Shown piece by piece: positions 17,897-26,808 of a DNA stretch of 64,000 bases (its first letter is position 1; each line of letters begins with the position of its first letter). Position numbers and translations under genes: made by a program. A model generated the notes under the pieces. That model saw only the letters and a list, made by a program, of their open reading frames with translations. It was not told the DNA's origin and did not search any database. The stretch covers positions 8,277,672 through 8,341,671 of the forward strand of contig NZ_CP045740.1 in NCBI RefSeq assembly GCF_009650765.1, written 5' to 3'. The stretch is from Streptomyces sp. SUK 48. GTDB lineage: Bacteria > Actinomycetota > Actinomycetes > Streptomycetales > Streptomycetaceae.

Positions 17897-18198
17897 CAGC
17901 GCGTCTCCCCGGCGAAATACTTCGCCGCCTTCCGCAGGATCTCGCGCTCTTCCTCCAGTTCGCGGACCTTCTTGCGCAGGGCCGCGTTCTCCGCCTCCAG
18001 CGGCGTGGGCGGCTCCGCGGGCGCCTCCGCCCGGCGGCCCCGGGGCCGGTTCGCTCCGGCCGCCCGTACACAGTTGCGCAGCGTCTCCGGGTTGACTCCC
18101 AGATCCGCGGCGACAGACCTGATCGTCGCTCCGGGACGCGACTGGTAGAGCGCGACCGCGTCCGCCTTGAACTCCGGCGGGTAGTGCTTCATGACCAC
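17893..18198 (-). CDS. IS3-family transposase OrfA
   Basis: A 101-residue helix-turn-helix protein (FKADAVALYQSRPGATIRSV, then LGVNPETLRN) followed by a coiled coil (LEAENAALRKKVRELEEERE). It binds the IS ends. The sequence ends in LRKAAKYFAGETRW just before the overlapping OrfB start. This shows the unfused arrangement that copy 1 has lost. Confidence 0.92.
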   Translation of the reverse strand: MVMKHYPPEFKADAVALYQSRPGATIRSVAADLGVNPETLRNCVRAAGANRPRGRRAEAPAEPPTPLEAENAALRKKVRELEEEREILRKAAKYFAGETRW

Positions 18199-18478
18199 GA
18201 GATGTCCGTTCTCAGATCCTCAAGATCTAGTGTCTCGTGTGTCCAAGATCAGGGGGCAAGGCCCATGTTCGTGGTGCTTGGGGGTGCCCGGAGTGTGGGG
18301 CTGGGCGGGGTGGTGTCTTTCTGACCTGTGTGTACGTGGCTGTGCGCAGGTTGATCGGGCGTCATGCAGTTGGAGTGAGCTGCTATTTGATGGGCGGGTC
18401 GTGTTTTGGGGTGCAGGGTGTCCGTGCCCGCAGTGATGATGGAAGCTGTTGTGCCGTCAGGGTTGTTAGGGGGGTCCG

Positions 18479-20614
18479 TTGTATTTGAGCCGCGTCAAGG
18501 TCTCTGGGCTGAGAGCGAGTGCTGAGGGGGAGGTCGAGTGCCGGCTGCCGGGACGCTTCAGCGTTCTGATCGGGGCGAACGGAGCTGGCAAGACCACGAT
18601 CACCGACTCCCTGTATCTGGCGCATACCAGCCGCTTCCCGCTGCTGCCCAGGCAGAGTGCTGCCGTTCTCGGCACAGGTGATGGCTTGGGCGTCGAGGTG
18701 CAGTACAGCCTGGAGCACGCCGCGGATGCCGAAGGACCTCTGGGACAGCAGATCCAGGCCTCTGTGCACCGATCCGCCGGCGACGTCGCGCAGCAATGGT
18801 TCAGCGGATTCCAACGCAACTTGGGCACGGTCCGCGCTCAGGTCGACCGGTACCGAATACAGCAACCGGGACTGGGGACGGACCCGTTCAAGTTCATTTA
18901 CCTGCCGGCCTGGCGCCACCCTCTGGATGAGCTGGCTCGCCGCGAGACCCGGATCCTCATAGAGCTGCTGCGCGCCCAGCAGGAACGCCTCGATGGCAGC
19001 CGCAGCCTGGTACCGCTGCGGGTGAAGGCCTCCCGGCTTCTGGAGAACCTCGCCAAGGACGGGCTCATAGAAGCCGTTGAGGAACGCATCAGTACCCATC
19101 TCGCCTCTCTCACTTCGGGCGTGCAGCGCCAGTGGTCTTACGTGCGGGGACAGGTGATAGACGACTCCTACCTCGCGCGTGTCCTGGAACTGATGCTGGC
19201 TGTCGTCGAAGGTCGTACCTCGGCCCGTCCGCTGGAGGTCTCGGGCTTGGGCTACGTCAACCTGCTCCACATGGCCGTCACGCTGGCCGCGATACCCGAC
19301 TCCGCCGCACGCGCCACAGCCGCAGGAGAGGCGTCTGAGACCAGCGACGAACCCGGGGAACTGACGCAAGCGGACGAGGAGCAGTTGGCGAGGGAGCGCC
19401 GCGTGCAGGCTGGGGCGGAAGCCGAATCCGAGGCGGACTCCTTCTTTCCCCGCACTCCGTTCCACGCCACCGTGGTCATCGAGGAGCCCGAAGCCCACCT
19501 CCACCCCCAGCTGCAGCACGCCCTCGTGCGCTACCTGCGCAAGACCGTGCGCGAGCGTCCGGAATTGCAGATCGTGCTCTCCAGCCACGCCACCGACATC
19601 ATCACTTCCTGCGACCCCGAACAACTGGTGGTGCTGCGGCGCACTCCGGACGGCCAGCGCGTCTGCCGACCGATCGCCACGATCCCGATGACCGAGCGGG
19701 ACAAGACGCTTCGCATGGCGCGCCTGCACATGGACGCCAGCCGCTCGGCCGCACTGTTCGCCGAGCGGCTCGTCGTGGTCGAAGGCGTGACCGAAGCCGC
19801 CATCCTCCGCGACTTCGGCCGAGCTTGGGCCGGGCCGGACGAGGCGAAGCGTGCCTTCGTCGAGGCACTCAGCATCATGTACGTCGGGACCAAAGTCGGG
19901 CCGTGGACTTCGCGGCTCCTGGCGACGAAGGGTGCGGAGATCTGCACCCGGCTGGCCGTGTTGCGCGACAGCGACAAGCCCTTCGACGAACAGCCCACCC
20001 CGCCCACCTGGCTGGCCGACCACGATCCGGCCGTGGTGCAGGCATTCATCAGCCACCCGACACTGGAGCCGTCCATCACCCAGGGCAACGAGCAGCTCAT
20101 CGAGTCCGCGCTGAACGACATCGGCGCAGTACTCATCGAGCCGATCACCCCGCAGTCGGTGCACAACCTGTTCAAGAGCGCCCGTAAGGGCAAGAAGGGC
20201 GATCCAGACGTGCCGGCGGGCCCGCACGCCAAGGACAAGGCGGCCTTCGCCGACGCACTGGCTTTTCTGCTGGCCGATGCAGTCGAACGCGGCGAACCCG
20301 TCCAGGTCCCCGACCATCTCAAGAACCTGTTCGACTTCCTCTTTCCACATCCCGCGGAACCCCAGGACGGAGACGGCGCCGAAGGGGGAGAAACAGAGGA
20401 GGAAGACGTCCCGCCTGCCTTGCCGCCGACCATCTTTGATCTGTCCCCGGTCGATTCGGGCAGCCCTGCTGCCTCGCCGGTACCCATGTCCGCTGGAGCT
20501 TGGCCCACTGCCCCGGCGCAGCCTGCCGATACCGACCCGTGGGCAGCAGGTTCCTGGGGATCTGAACCGTGGGTGGCGGGCCCATGGGGGGACGCGGACC
20601 GTGACCCGAGCTGA
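18479..20614 (+). CDS. Gabija GajA-like OLD-family ATPase/TOPRIM nuclease
   Basis: A 711-residue protein of the OLD family. Walker [10 protein letters not shown] is at 32-40, the Walker B/D-loop block [15 protein letters not shown] at about 330, and a switch-like LSSHATDI follows. A TOPRIM domain comes next: [16 protein letters not shown] (Glu at about 433) and [10 protein letters not shown] (Asp pair at about 497). An OLD ABC-ATPase with TOPRIM, followed by a UvrD-like helicase gene, is the class 2 OLD or GajAB layout. In Gabija, GajA is a DNA nicking enzyme controlled by nucleotides. The C-terminal tail is Trp/Pro-rich and unusual. The TTG start follows a GGGGGG run. It overlaps the helicase gene by 14 bp. 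Confidence 0.87.
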   Translation: MYLSRVKVSGLRASAEGEVECRLPGRFSVLIGANGAGKTTITDSLYLAHTSRFPLLPRQSAAVLGTGDGLGVEVQYSLEHAADAEGPLGQQIQASVHRSAGDVAQQWFSGFQRNLGTVRAQVDRYRIQQPGLGTDPFKFIYLPAWRHPLDELARRETRILIELLRAQQERLDGSRSLVPLRVKASRLLENLAKDGLIEAVEERISTHLASLTSGVQRQWSYVRGQVIDDSYLARVLELMLAVVEGRTSARPLEVSGLGYVNLLHMAVTLAAIPDSAARATAAGEASETSDEPGELTQADEEQLARERRVQAGAEAESEADSFFPRTPFHATVVIEEPEAHLHPQLQHALVRYLRKTVRERPELQIVLSSHATDIITSCDPEQLVVLRRTPDGQRVCRPIATIPMTERDKTLRMARLHMDASRSAALFAERLVVVEGVTEAAILRDFGRAWAGPDEAKRAFVEALSIMYVGTKVGPWTSRLLATKGAEICTRLAVLRDSDKPFDEQPTPPTWLADHDPAVVQAFISHPTLEPSITQGNEQLIESALNDIGAVLIEPITPQSVHNLFKSARKGKKGDPDVPAGPHAKDKAAFADALAFLLADAVERGEPVQVPDHLKNLFDFLFPHPAEPQDGDGAEGGETEEEDVPPALPPTIFDLSPVDSGSPAASPVPMSAGAWPTAPAQPADTDPWAAGSWGSEPWVAGPWGDADRDPS

Positions 20615-22088
20615 CACCGCCAGCGCTCTTACCGCTGAACAACTGATCGCGGCCGGAACACCGCGCCGCCGCCTCTACATCGAAGCGGCCCCGGGATCCG
20701 GCAAGACCACCGTGGCGGCTCAACGCTTCGGTATCCAGCGCTTCAATGGCAATGACCAGCGCGCCGTCATCGCGGTTAGTTTCACCCGCTCCGCGACCGC
20801 CGAACTCCGCGATCGCGTGCTCAGCCAATGGGGCACGAGCGCTCTCGCCTGGCCGCACCGCATCGTCACACTCGACACCATCGTGTGCGACCTGCTCACC
20901 CACCTCCTGCACACCGGACACGTGCGGTGGCCCGCAGGCCACCGCCACCTCACCGTCATCGACCACTGGCGGGTGCTGCTATCCACTCAGTGGACCGACA
21001 GAGAGCCCACTGTGGTCTTGGAAACGGACCAGGTCTCCACCCAGGTCGTCCGACAAGCCGGGAAAGCGAACAGACCCAGCGCCGCTGACGTCGGCGAGGC
21101 CCTGGCCGAGGGTTACTGCACACACCAGGATGCGCGCCACCTCCTCGAATCGGCCCTGGGTGCTCGCGGCGTTCGCGATGTCCTGCTCGCCCGTCTCGCT
21201 CAGACCGCACGGGCGCTGATTGTCGACGAGATCTTCGACGCCAACGCCCTGGACTTGTCCTTGGTCCGCCTCGCCGCTGACGCAGGTCTGGAGGTCACCG
21301 TGGTTGGTGATCCGTGGCAGGCCCTGTACGGCTTCCGCGGCGCCCGCCCTGAACAGGTGCCCGGCCTGGTCAAGGATGCCCGTTTTACCCAGCGAGACTT
21401 GCACACCTCCTTCCGGTGGAGGAGTGCCCAACAAGCCCTGTTAGCAGATCAGTTGCGCGTAGGTCAGGGCGTGTCCCTTCCCGAAGGGCAGGCCGAGAAC
21501 ATGGACGTTCTCCTTGCCCTGCGATGGAAACCCCTGTGGGATGCCGGGCCCCATGTCCTGCCCCTCGCCTACGGATCGACCACAGGCCACATCCACGAAG
21601 CAGCCTGCACTCTCCTGCTCAGCGAAGTCACTCAGCGGATGTTCGGGGAAAACGCCACCTTCCACAGTGATGCCCTCACCACTCTCGGCATCGACCACGA
21701 GGCGGCACAGCGCTTGCGCTCTCCCCTCCAGGCCGTCATCGCTGATCTCGCGGGTACGACGGGTATCGCCGAGATCTGGACTTCCCTCAACACAGTCGTT
21801 GCCAGCGAAACCGACCGTCCACTGCCCAGACGACGCAACCACACCCACACGGCACGCCTGGAGAACCTGAGAGCCCGTCTCCACGCCTCTGCACGCCTCA
21901 TCCCCGGCCTGACCGCCCACCAGGCCAAGGGACGGGAGTGGGACGCCGTCGGCGTCTGCCTCACCGCCCCGGAGCGAGAAACTCTGCGACAAGGCCTCAG
22001 CTCCGACAGCGAAGACCACCGCAAGCTCTACGTGGCCCTCACCCGGGCCAAGCGAATGACCACCGCCGTCTACGGAGACGCACCGTGA
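20601..22088 (+). CDS. Gabija GajB-like UvrD-type helicase
   Basis: A 495-residue superfamily 1 helicase. Motif I is [13 protein letters not shown] at about 28-40, Ia is [17 protein letters not shown] is [12 protein letters not shown] is [16 protein letters not shown] is [15 protein letters not shown] and VI is LYVALTRAK. The length is that of GajB, well under UvrD proper (about 720). The GTG start at 20601 lies inside the GajA-like gene, so both are made from one message. GajB senses DNA ends and activates GajA in the known system. With the neighbour, this makes a two-gene anti-phage operon. Confidence 0.86.
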   Translation: MTRADTASALTAEQLIAAGTPRRRLYIEAAPGSGKTTVAAQRFGIQRFNGNDQRAVIAVSFTRSATAELRDRVLSQWGTSALAWPHRIVTLDTIVCDLLTHLLHTGHVRWPAGHRHLTVIDHWRVLLSTQWTDREPTVVLETDQVSTQVVRQAGKANRPSAADVGEALAEGYCTHQDARHLLESALGARGVRDVLLARLAQTARALIVDEIFDANALDLSLVRLAADAGLEVTVVGDPWQALYGFRGARPEQVPGLVKDARFTQRDLHTSFRWRSAQQALLADQLRVGQGVSLPEGQAENMDVLLALRWKPLWDAGPHVLPLAYGSTTGHIHEAACTLLLSEVTQRMFGENATFHSDALTTLGIDHEAAQRLRSPLQAVIADLAGTTGIAEIWTSLNTVVASETDRPLPRRRNHTHTARLENLRARLHASARLIPGLTAHQAKGREWDAVGVCLTAPERETLRQGLSSDSEDHRKLYVALTRAKRMTTAVYGDAP

Positions 22089-22345
22089 CGGTCTCCTCTA
22101 CAGGCAGCGACCGACGGCCTTGCCGCGGTCGCGCCTCACTGGTGCACGTGCTTTCGCTGCCAGGCACGCTCTTCGTTGTCTCGGCTGTGCCGCCACGCGG
22201 CGGGAAGAGTGCAGACCCCGAGCGGAGGTGGGCACCGATGAACCCGCCAATCTGGGCGAACTGGTCGGCGCCTTGGTAGGCGAGGTCGATGAGCGGACCG
22301 TCCAGGAGTACCGGAGTCTCCTTCGAGACCAGACCGCTCGCGCGG

Positions 22346-23205
22346 TCAGCCTGCCTGAAGCTCCTCGATGACCTGCTTTGCCATGCGCCGGGCGGGTTCC
22401 AGCCGAGGGTCCTCCGGGTGCGCGTACGGTCCGAGGATCTTCGAGCAGACGAACAACGTCATCAACTTGCCGTCCCGGCTCTCGAAATCGGAACGGCGCT
22501 CGTGCCGTACGCGTTCTGCCAGAGCCGGGACGGCAAGGGAACTGGCCCACAGAGAGGCCGAGTCCAGCCCCAGCGGTGTGCGTTACCCCAGTCCTCCCAG
22601 TCGAAGAGGCTGAACGCCGGAGAGGTCATGTTGGCCCAGTTCAGATCCGCATGGGCCGGCACCCACCGCTTCACAGTTGTGTCGAAGTCGTCGGGGAAGA
22701 CACTGCGGATGGACTCGGTGACGAGGGCCTGGGTGACGGTGACGGTGTCCGGTGTGGCAACCCGCGTCGTGCTTTGAGCCGCCAGCGCGTTCAACGAGGC
22801 GTTCAGCGCTTCCCACCACTCGTCCGGCAGTTCCGGGGCCTCGCTCAACACGGCGGTACCGACAGGAGCGCCCGGCAGCAGCTCCGTCTCATCGGCCCGC
22901 CACATCACTGGCTCACTCGTGTCGCGCCAGACCACGCATCCCAGCCATGCGGGCTGGACGACGCCTTCCAGACGCGCGGCACATTCGGTGCCGTTCCACC
23001 CCTGATCGGTGATCTTGTCGAGCAAGCGTCGCTCGATCCGAACCCAGGTATCGCGGTCTGTCCGGGCTCCCACAGAACGGCGCTTGCGGATCAACGCATC
23101 TGATAGCAAGCGCACCTGGAGAGACCGCTCGACGTGATCAAGAACCTCATCAACCGGCTGCACCCGTAGATCAACAGTCCGACCCGTGGAGACCGAGAGC
23201 GTCAT
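22346..23205 (-). pseudogene. Aminoglycoside phosphotransferase-like gene, frameshifted
   Basis: The ATG at 23205 opens a kinase-fold protein. HADLNWANMT carries the catalytic His-x-Asp-x4-Asn and LFDWEDWG the metal Asp of the APH family. Near 22575-22590 the reading frame changes. Downstream the family pattern continues in another frame (LGLDSASLWASSLAVPALAE, then DGKLMTLFVC and ARRMAKQVIEELQAG) up to a stop at 22346. One missing C in the CACACCGC run would restore it. It is either a pseudogene or a sequencing indel. The active-site motifs survive. The 257 bp between it and the helicase gene hold nothing recognised. Confidence 0.78.
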
Positions 23206-23806
23206 ACACGCGACCGTAGCAGTGCAGCGGGAGGGAGGTATTACGGCGCGGCACCGCCACTGCGTCGGCAACTCGCAGCACCGGGACCGCCAGCCGCCGT
23301 GGAAAGCCTCGAAGGGTTGCGGCAAGGGCAGTTGCCTGGAGGATTCGACGTGCGCGCCGGGCGCGACCTCCCCGGCAGTCACGCGTAAGAGTCAACTCCT
23401 TGAATTCTCGAACGCGCTGTCGAGTTCTCGGGGGTGCGGCCTTTCGGGTCCTGTGTTTAGCGCCGGCAGTGCTTCACGGACCGATATGGCCGAATTCATC
23501 CGGCGCCCCGAAGGTGGCAGTGACTGTGACGCCACCCGCCTGGCAGTCGGGCTCTACGTGATCATTCTTGCAGTCGAGTCGACCATCGATGCAGGTCAGG
23601 TGCGGCAATTGACGAGGGGGAAGCGAGCTGGGGATGTCAACGGTGCTTGATCTATTTTGCTTGAGAGGCGGGCGGTGTGTTCGAGCCATATTTGGCAGGG
23701 TGCACTGCTTGAATTCGCGGATTTCCCGAGGTGCTGTCAGTGGTGACGGCTACTTTCCAAAACGAGGTCCGGATATGCGGCCGTTGGCATCGTGGATGGG
23801 GGAGTG
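23206..23806. other. Long intergenic region before the Wadjet-like operon
   Basis: About 600 bp, less GC-rich than its surroundings, especially 23380-23790. No gene is supported: a 71-codon minus-strand frame at 23474-23689 lacks a ribosome site. The region must hold the promoter of the four-gene operon and of the divergent phosphotransferase gene. The lower GC content hints at transferred DNA. Confidence 0.5.
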
Positions 23807-25438
23807 GTGACGCCAAAAGAGCAGGAGTTGGGCTTGGCTGACGACGTGGCTGATGCGTGTCAGGTGGTGGGGTACCTGGTGCGGCCGGAAGCCAACGACT
23901 ACATCGCGATCATGGATGTGTTGGAGGGGTCGGTGACCGACCTGACGGTTGCCGAGGTCGTGGCAGCACTTGTGGCTGCTGGAGTGCGCTTGGACGCACG
24001 CTTGGTGGAGAAGCGCCTGGACGCGCTGAAAGACGTGGGTGCGGTTTCGTTCCGGTCGGACACCAGTCACGCGCGCCGGTACGCCGAGATTCTGCCCCGG
24101 AACTGGCGCTATACCGCCAGCCCGGCGGGCAGGCACGTCCAGCGTTTCTACCGCCAGGTCCTGGCGGGAACGGTCACCGTGCGGGAAATCCCGATCGTGT
24201 CGCTCAGTCGCACCGTGTCCCACCTTGAGCAGCTCGCTGCAGCCCTGGGCGTGGGCGAGCCCGATGCCAGCCTTCTCGACGCTACCGTGCTGGATGCCGT
24301 GAGTTCTGTGTTCACCAGCCACGACGACCTCGACGCTGCCCTGGTGGGTGCCGAGGATGCCCTGATCGGTCTCGCCGACCGGTTCGACCTGGACGAGGAA
24401 CACACCAACGACCTCAAGGGTCTTCTGGTCGACTACGCCACCCGCGTGGCAGTCGAACTCGACTCCGGCTCCGCACGGGCCGCGGCAGCACTCGCGGTGC
24501 TGCGGCCGTGGTTCGGCCTGTTGGCCCAGGCGGTTGTCGATGCCTCCCAGGCCCGTGACCTCATCGCCGCGGGTGCCCTCAGCGCCTCCCGCGGCGGCCG
24601 CGCGGAGGACTGGGACGGACTGTGCGCGTGGTTCGATGCCCGATCCGGACGGGCCGCACGTTTTTCGCTGCGCCTGGTGAGGGCGCTGCCAGGCATGCAC
24701 GCCAACCTGCGTCGGCTGCACTCCTCGGCAGGCACCGCCTCCACCCGTAGCCGCGCCTTGGCCCTGGCCCGGGCGGTGCTGACTCCGGAGATCGGGGTGC
24801 AGATCTTCCAGGCCGCGGTCGGCGACCATTCCTGGCGCAAGCTCTACGGCCAGGCCGACGAGGACGACATGGGCCGCAACCCGTCCTGGCGCGGCGGACC
24901 GCAGGTGCCAGTGCCGACACTGCTGCGCACCGCCGGCCGGTCGGGGCCGCGTGGCAGAGGAGCCGCACCACGCGACGACACCGTGGCCAAGGCCCAGGTC
25001 GCCGAGGCCCGGGCACGCCGCCAGGCCGGACACCAAAGGGCACTCGCCGAGGTCCTGGCCGCGCTTCCCGGCGAGCAGCTGGACGAGGCAGCCGCCCGGG
25101 CCGCGCTCGCCGCCCTGATGGCCGCCGCGCGCGCCGCCGCAACCGGGCCCCGCCGCACCGGCACAAGCGGGGGTCTTGCCTGCACTCTCGTGCACACCGG
25201 CTCTGGTACCGGCATCCTGAACGCCCCCACCTGGAGGGTGCTCCTGCCCGGACGCATCCCGCTCTTCCATCGGCCCGGCCAGCGTCCTTCGGCCGCGGCC
25301 CTCGCCGCCCTCGTGGGAACGAGGACGACGGCCGACATCTCGGCGCACGCAACACTGCGCATCACCCCGCACACCGGCCCGAGCACGTCCGACAACGACA
25401 CCTCCCGCATCATCTCCCGGCAGGAGGGAGCAGCATGA
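23807..25438 (+). CDS. Wadjet JetA-like protein (DUF2397/TIGR02677)
   Basis: A 543-residue protein of the DUF2397 type, the kleisin-like subunit of a Wadjet condensin-like complex. The beginning is winged-helix-like (VGYLVRPEANDYIAIMDVLE, then LTVAEVVAALVAAGVRLD). A conserved ARRYAEILPRNWRYTASPAGR block follows, and the rest is long and helical with a Gln/Arg-rich late region. The GTG at 23807 follows GGGGGAG; an in-frame GTG at 23792 is the alternative. It overlaps the next gene by 4 bp (ATGA). It is the first of four coupled genes that keep the canonical order. Confidence 0.9.
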   Translation: MTPKEQELGLADDVADACQVVGYLVRPEANDYIAIMDVLEGSVTDLTVAEVVAALVAAGVRLDARLVEKRLDALKDVGAVSFRSDTSHARRYAEILPRNWRYTASPAGRHVQRFYRQVLAGTVTVREIPIVSLSRTVSHLEQLAAALGVGEPDASLLDATVLDAVSSVFTSHDDLDAALVGAEDALIGLADRFDLDEEHTNDLKGLLVDYATRVAVELDSGSARAAAALAVLRPWFGLLAQAVVDASQARDLIAAGALSASRGGRAEDWDGLCAWFDARSGRAARFSLRLVRALPGMHANLRRLHSSAGTASTRSRALALARAVLTPEIGVQIFQAAVGDHSWRKLYGQADEDDMGRNPSWRGGPQVPVPTLLRTAGRSGPRGRGAAPRDDTVAKAQVAEARARRQAGHQRALAEVLAALPGEQLDEAAARAALAALMAAARAAATGPRRTGTSGGLACTLVHTGSGTGILNAPTWRVLLPGRIPLFHRPGQRPSAAALAALVGTRTTADISAHATLRITPHTGPSTSDNDTSRIISRQEGAA

Positions 25439-26808
25439 GCGAGGACACGGACCTTCCCGTACGCGAGCCGGAGTCGGCACCGGATCCGGCATCCCCGCCT
25501 TCTCCGCAGCGGCGCAGGGCATGGCGCCCCGAGGCCGACGCCGAGGCAGCCGCACTCCTGCGCCGCCTGGCGGCCACCTGTTGGCTCATCGGCGGCCGCG
25601 ACGACGAACTTATCGCCGCGGTACGCCGCAACGAGCACGCGCTGCGCTCCGCCGTCGCCCGGCTGGGATGGGTCCTGATCGTCGAACGCGACCTGGTCCG
25701 CCTGCGCAAGAGCCCGCCACCACGCCCCCAGGCGTGGGCCGACCAGGGACCGAATGCCGCCGCCTGCTCCTGGTTCTTCCTGCTGCTGGCTGCCGCCGAG
25801 TCGATGCCGCCGCGCACCGCCGTGGGACACCTGGTCACCCAGGCCCACGCCGCCGCTGCCGAAGCCGGACTACCCGTCAACCACGACATCACAGAACGTC
25901 GGGCGATCCTGGCCGCACTGCACATGCTCGACGACCGCGGCGTGATCGAACGCCTTGACGGTGACCTCGACCGCTACCTGCACGACGAACAGGCCCCTGT
26001 GCTGCTGGCCGTCCACCACACCCGGCTGGCCTACGCCATCGCTAACCCCGGCACCCTCGACCCGGCCGCCGACCCGCACGCATGGCTGGAACAGGCACAG
26101 CGCGAACCGGACGCCGCCCGCCGGATGCGCCGCGCGCTCGTGGACGACACCTGTGTGCACACCGCGCTGCTGGACGATGCCGAGGCGCAATGGCTGAGCC
26201 AGCGTGTGCGCGGCGACGACGGCGGCCCGCTGGCCGACGCGTTCGGGCTCGTACTGGAACGCCGCGCGGAGGGAGCCGCATTCGTGGTGCCCGATGGGGC
26301 CTTCCGTCACTTCAGCGAACTCGGCCCAATGCACTTCCCGGCACCCGGGACCATCGCCCATGCCGCGCTGCTACTCCTCGACCACGCGGCACTGCACGGC
26401 ACCGCCGACAACGCCCCCGGGGCGGGCTGGCGCGGCCTGGTGGAGGAGGCGGTGGTGGAAGCACTGACGGCATTCGGTACCAACAACACCTCCGGCCGTG
26501 GCGGCTGGAGCACCGAGTACGTCCAAGACCCCCTCCTGTTGACCGGCAAAGTACGCGACCTGCTGACCGGCACCCACCTGGCCCGGCTGACCCCCACCAC
26601 CTTGCAGGCCGACGGCGAGACGACGCTCATGTGGTGGTTCGCCCCCATCACCGGCCGCTGGGCGGAGGAAGGCACCGCCCAGCCCAAAACCGCCCCCACC
26701 CGCGCACGCCGCAGCACACCCACACCGCAGCGCCCCCATATCCCCGTACAGCAGGGCCTGTTCAGCGCGACCGAGACCGACAAGAACCCGGAGGGACACC
26801 CTGCATGA
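25435..26808 (+). CDS. Wadjet JetB-like protein (DUF2398/TIGR02678)
   Basis: A 457-residue protein of the DUF2398 type, the KITE-like partner of the SMC complex. It starts with an acidic/proline tail, then a helical domain (AALLRRLAATCWLIGG). Winged-helix features follow (TERRAILAALHMLDDRGVIERLDG). The C-terminus has the WWFAPITGRWAE motif. Both ends overlap neighbouring genes by 4 bp, so it is made in stoichiometry with JetA- and JetC-like proteins. It lacks enzyme motifs and should act as an accessory subunit. Confidence 0.9.
   Translation: MSEDTDLPVREPESAPDPASPPSPQRRRAWRPEADAEAAALLRRLAATCWLIGGRDDELIAAVRRNEHALRSAVARLGWVLIVERDLVRLRKSPPPRPQAWADQGPNAAACSWFFLLLAAAESMPPRTAVGHLVTQAHAAAAEAGLPVNHDITERRAILAALHMLDDRGVIERLDGDLDRYLHDEQAPVLLAVHHTRLAYAIANPGTLDPAADPHAWLEQAQREPDAARRMRRALVDDTCVHTALLDDAEAQWLSQRVRGDDGGPLADAFGLVLERRAEGAAFVVPDGAFRHFSELGPMHFPAPGTIAHAALLLLDHAALHGTADNAPGAGWRGLVEEAVVEALTAFGTNNTSGRGGWSTEYVQDPLLLTGKVRDLLTGTHLARLTPTTLQADGETTLMWWFAPITGRWAEEGTAQPKTAPTRARRSTPTPQRPHIPVQQGLFSATETDKNPEGHPA

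Larger units (their letters stand above)
16968..18264 (-). mobile_element. IS3-family element, copy 2, with ATG target duplication
   Basis: An insertion sequence of 1297 bp in inverted orientation to copy 1. Its ends read GGGCCTTGGCCCGGAATCTT and, from the other side, GGGCCTTGCCCCCTGATCTT, both then GGACAC. A 3-bp direct repeat ATG flanks it (16965-16967 and 18265-18267), which fits IS3-family target duplication and shows this copy inserted as a unit. Its proteins differ from copy 1 at many positions, so the two are relatives and not a fresh duplication. Confidence 0.92.

Noticed and set aside
15253..18264. A composite transposon carrying the helicase fragment
   Set aside because: The right IS copy has its own target duplication, the left has none, and the copies differ clearly. 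Independent insertions fit better.
18383..20617. A 744-codon minus-strand frame
   Set aside because: It lies opposite the OLD/TOPRIM nuclease gene, which carries all family motifs; the antisense frame has none.
23474..23689. A small minus-strand cysteine-containing peptide
   Set aside because: No ribosome site and no recognisable precursor-peptide features; evidence is too weak to call it.
26082..26804. Upstream part of the open frame containing the SMC-like protein
   Set aside because: The coupled ATG at 26805 starts a normal JetC-type N-terminus. The upstream part is Arg/Pro-rich shadow of the JetB-like gene.
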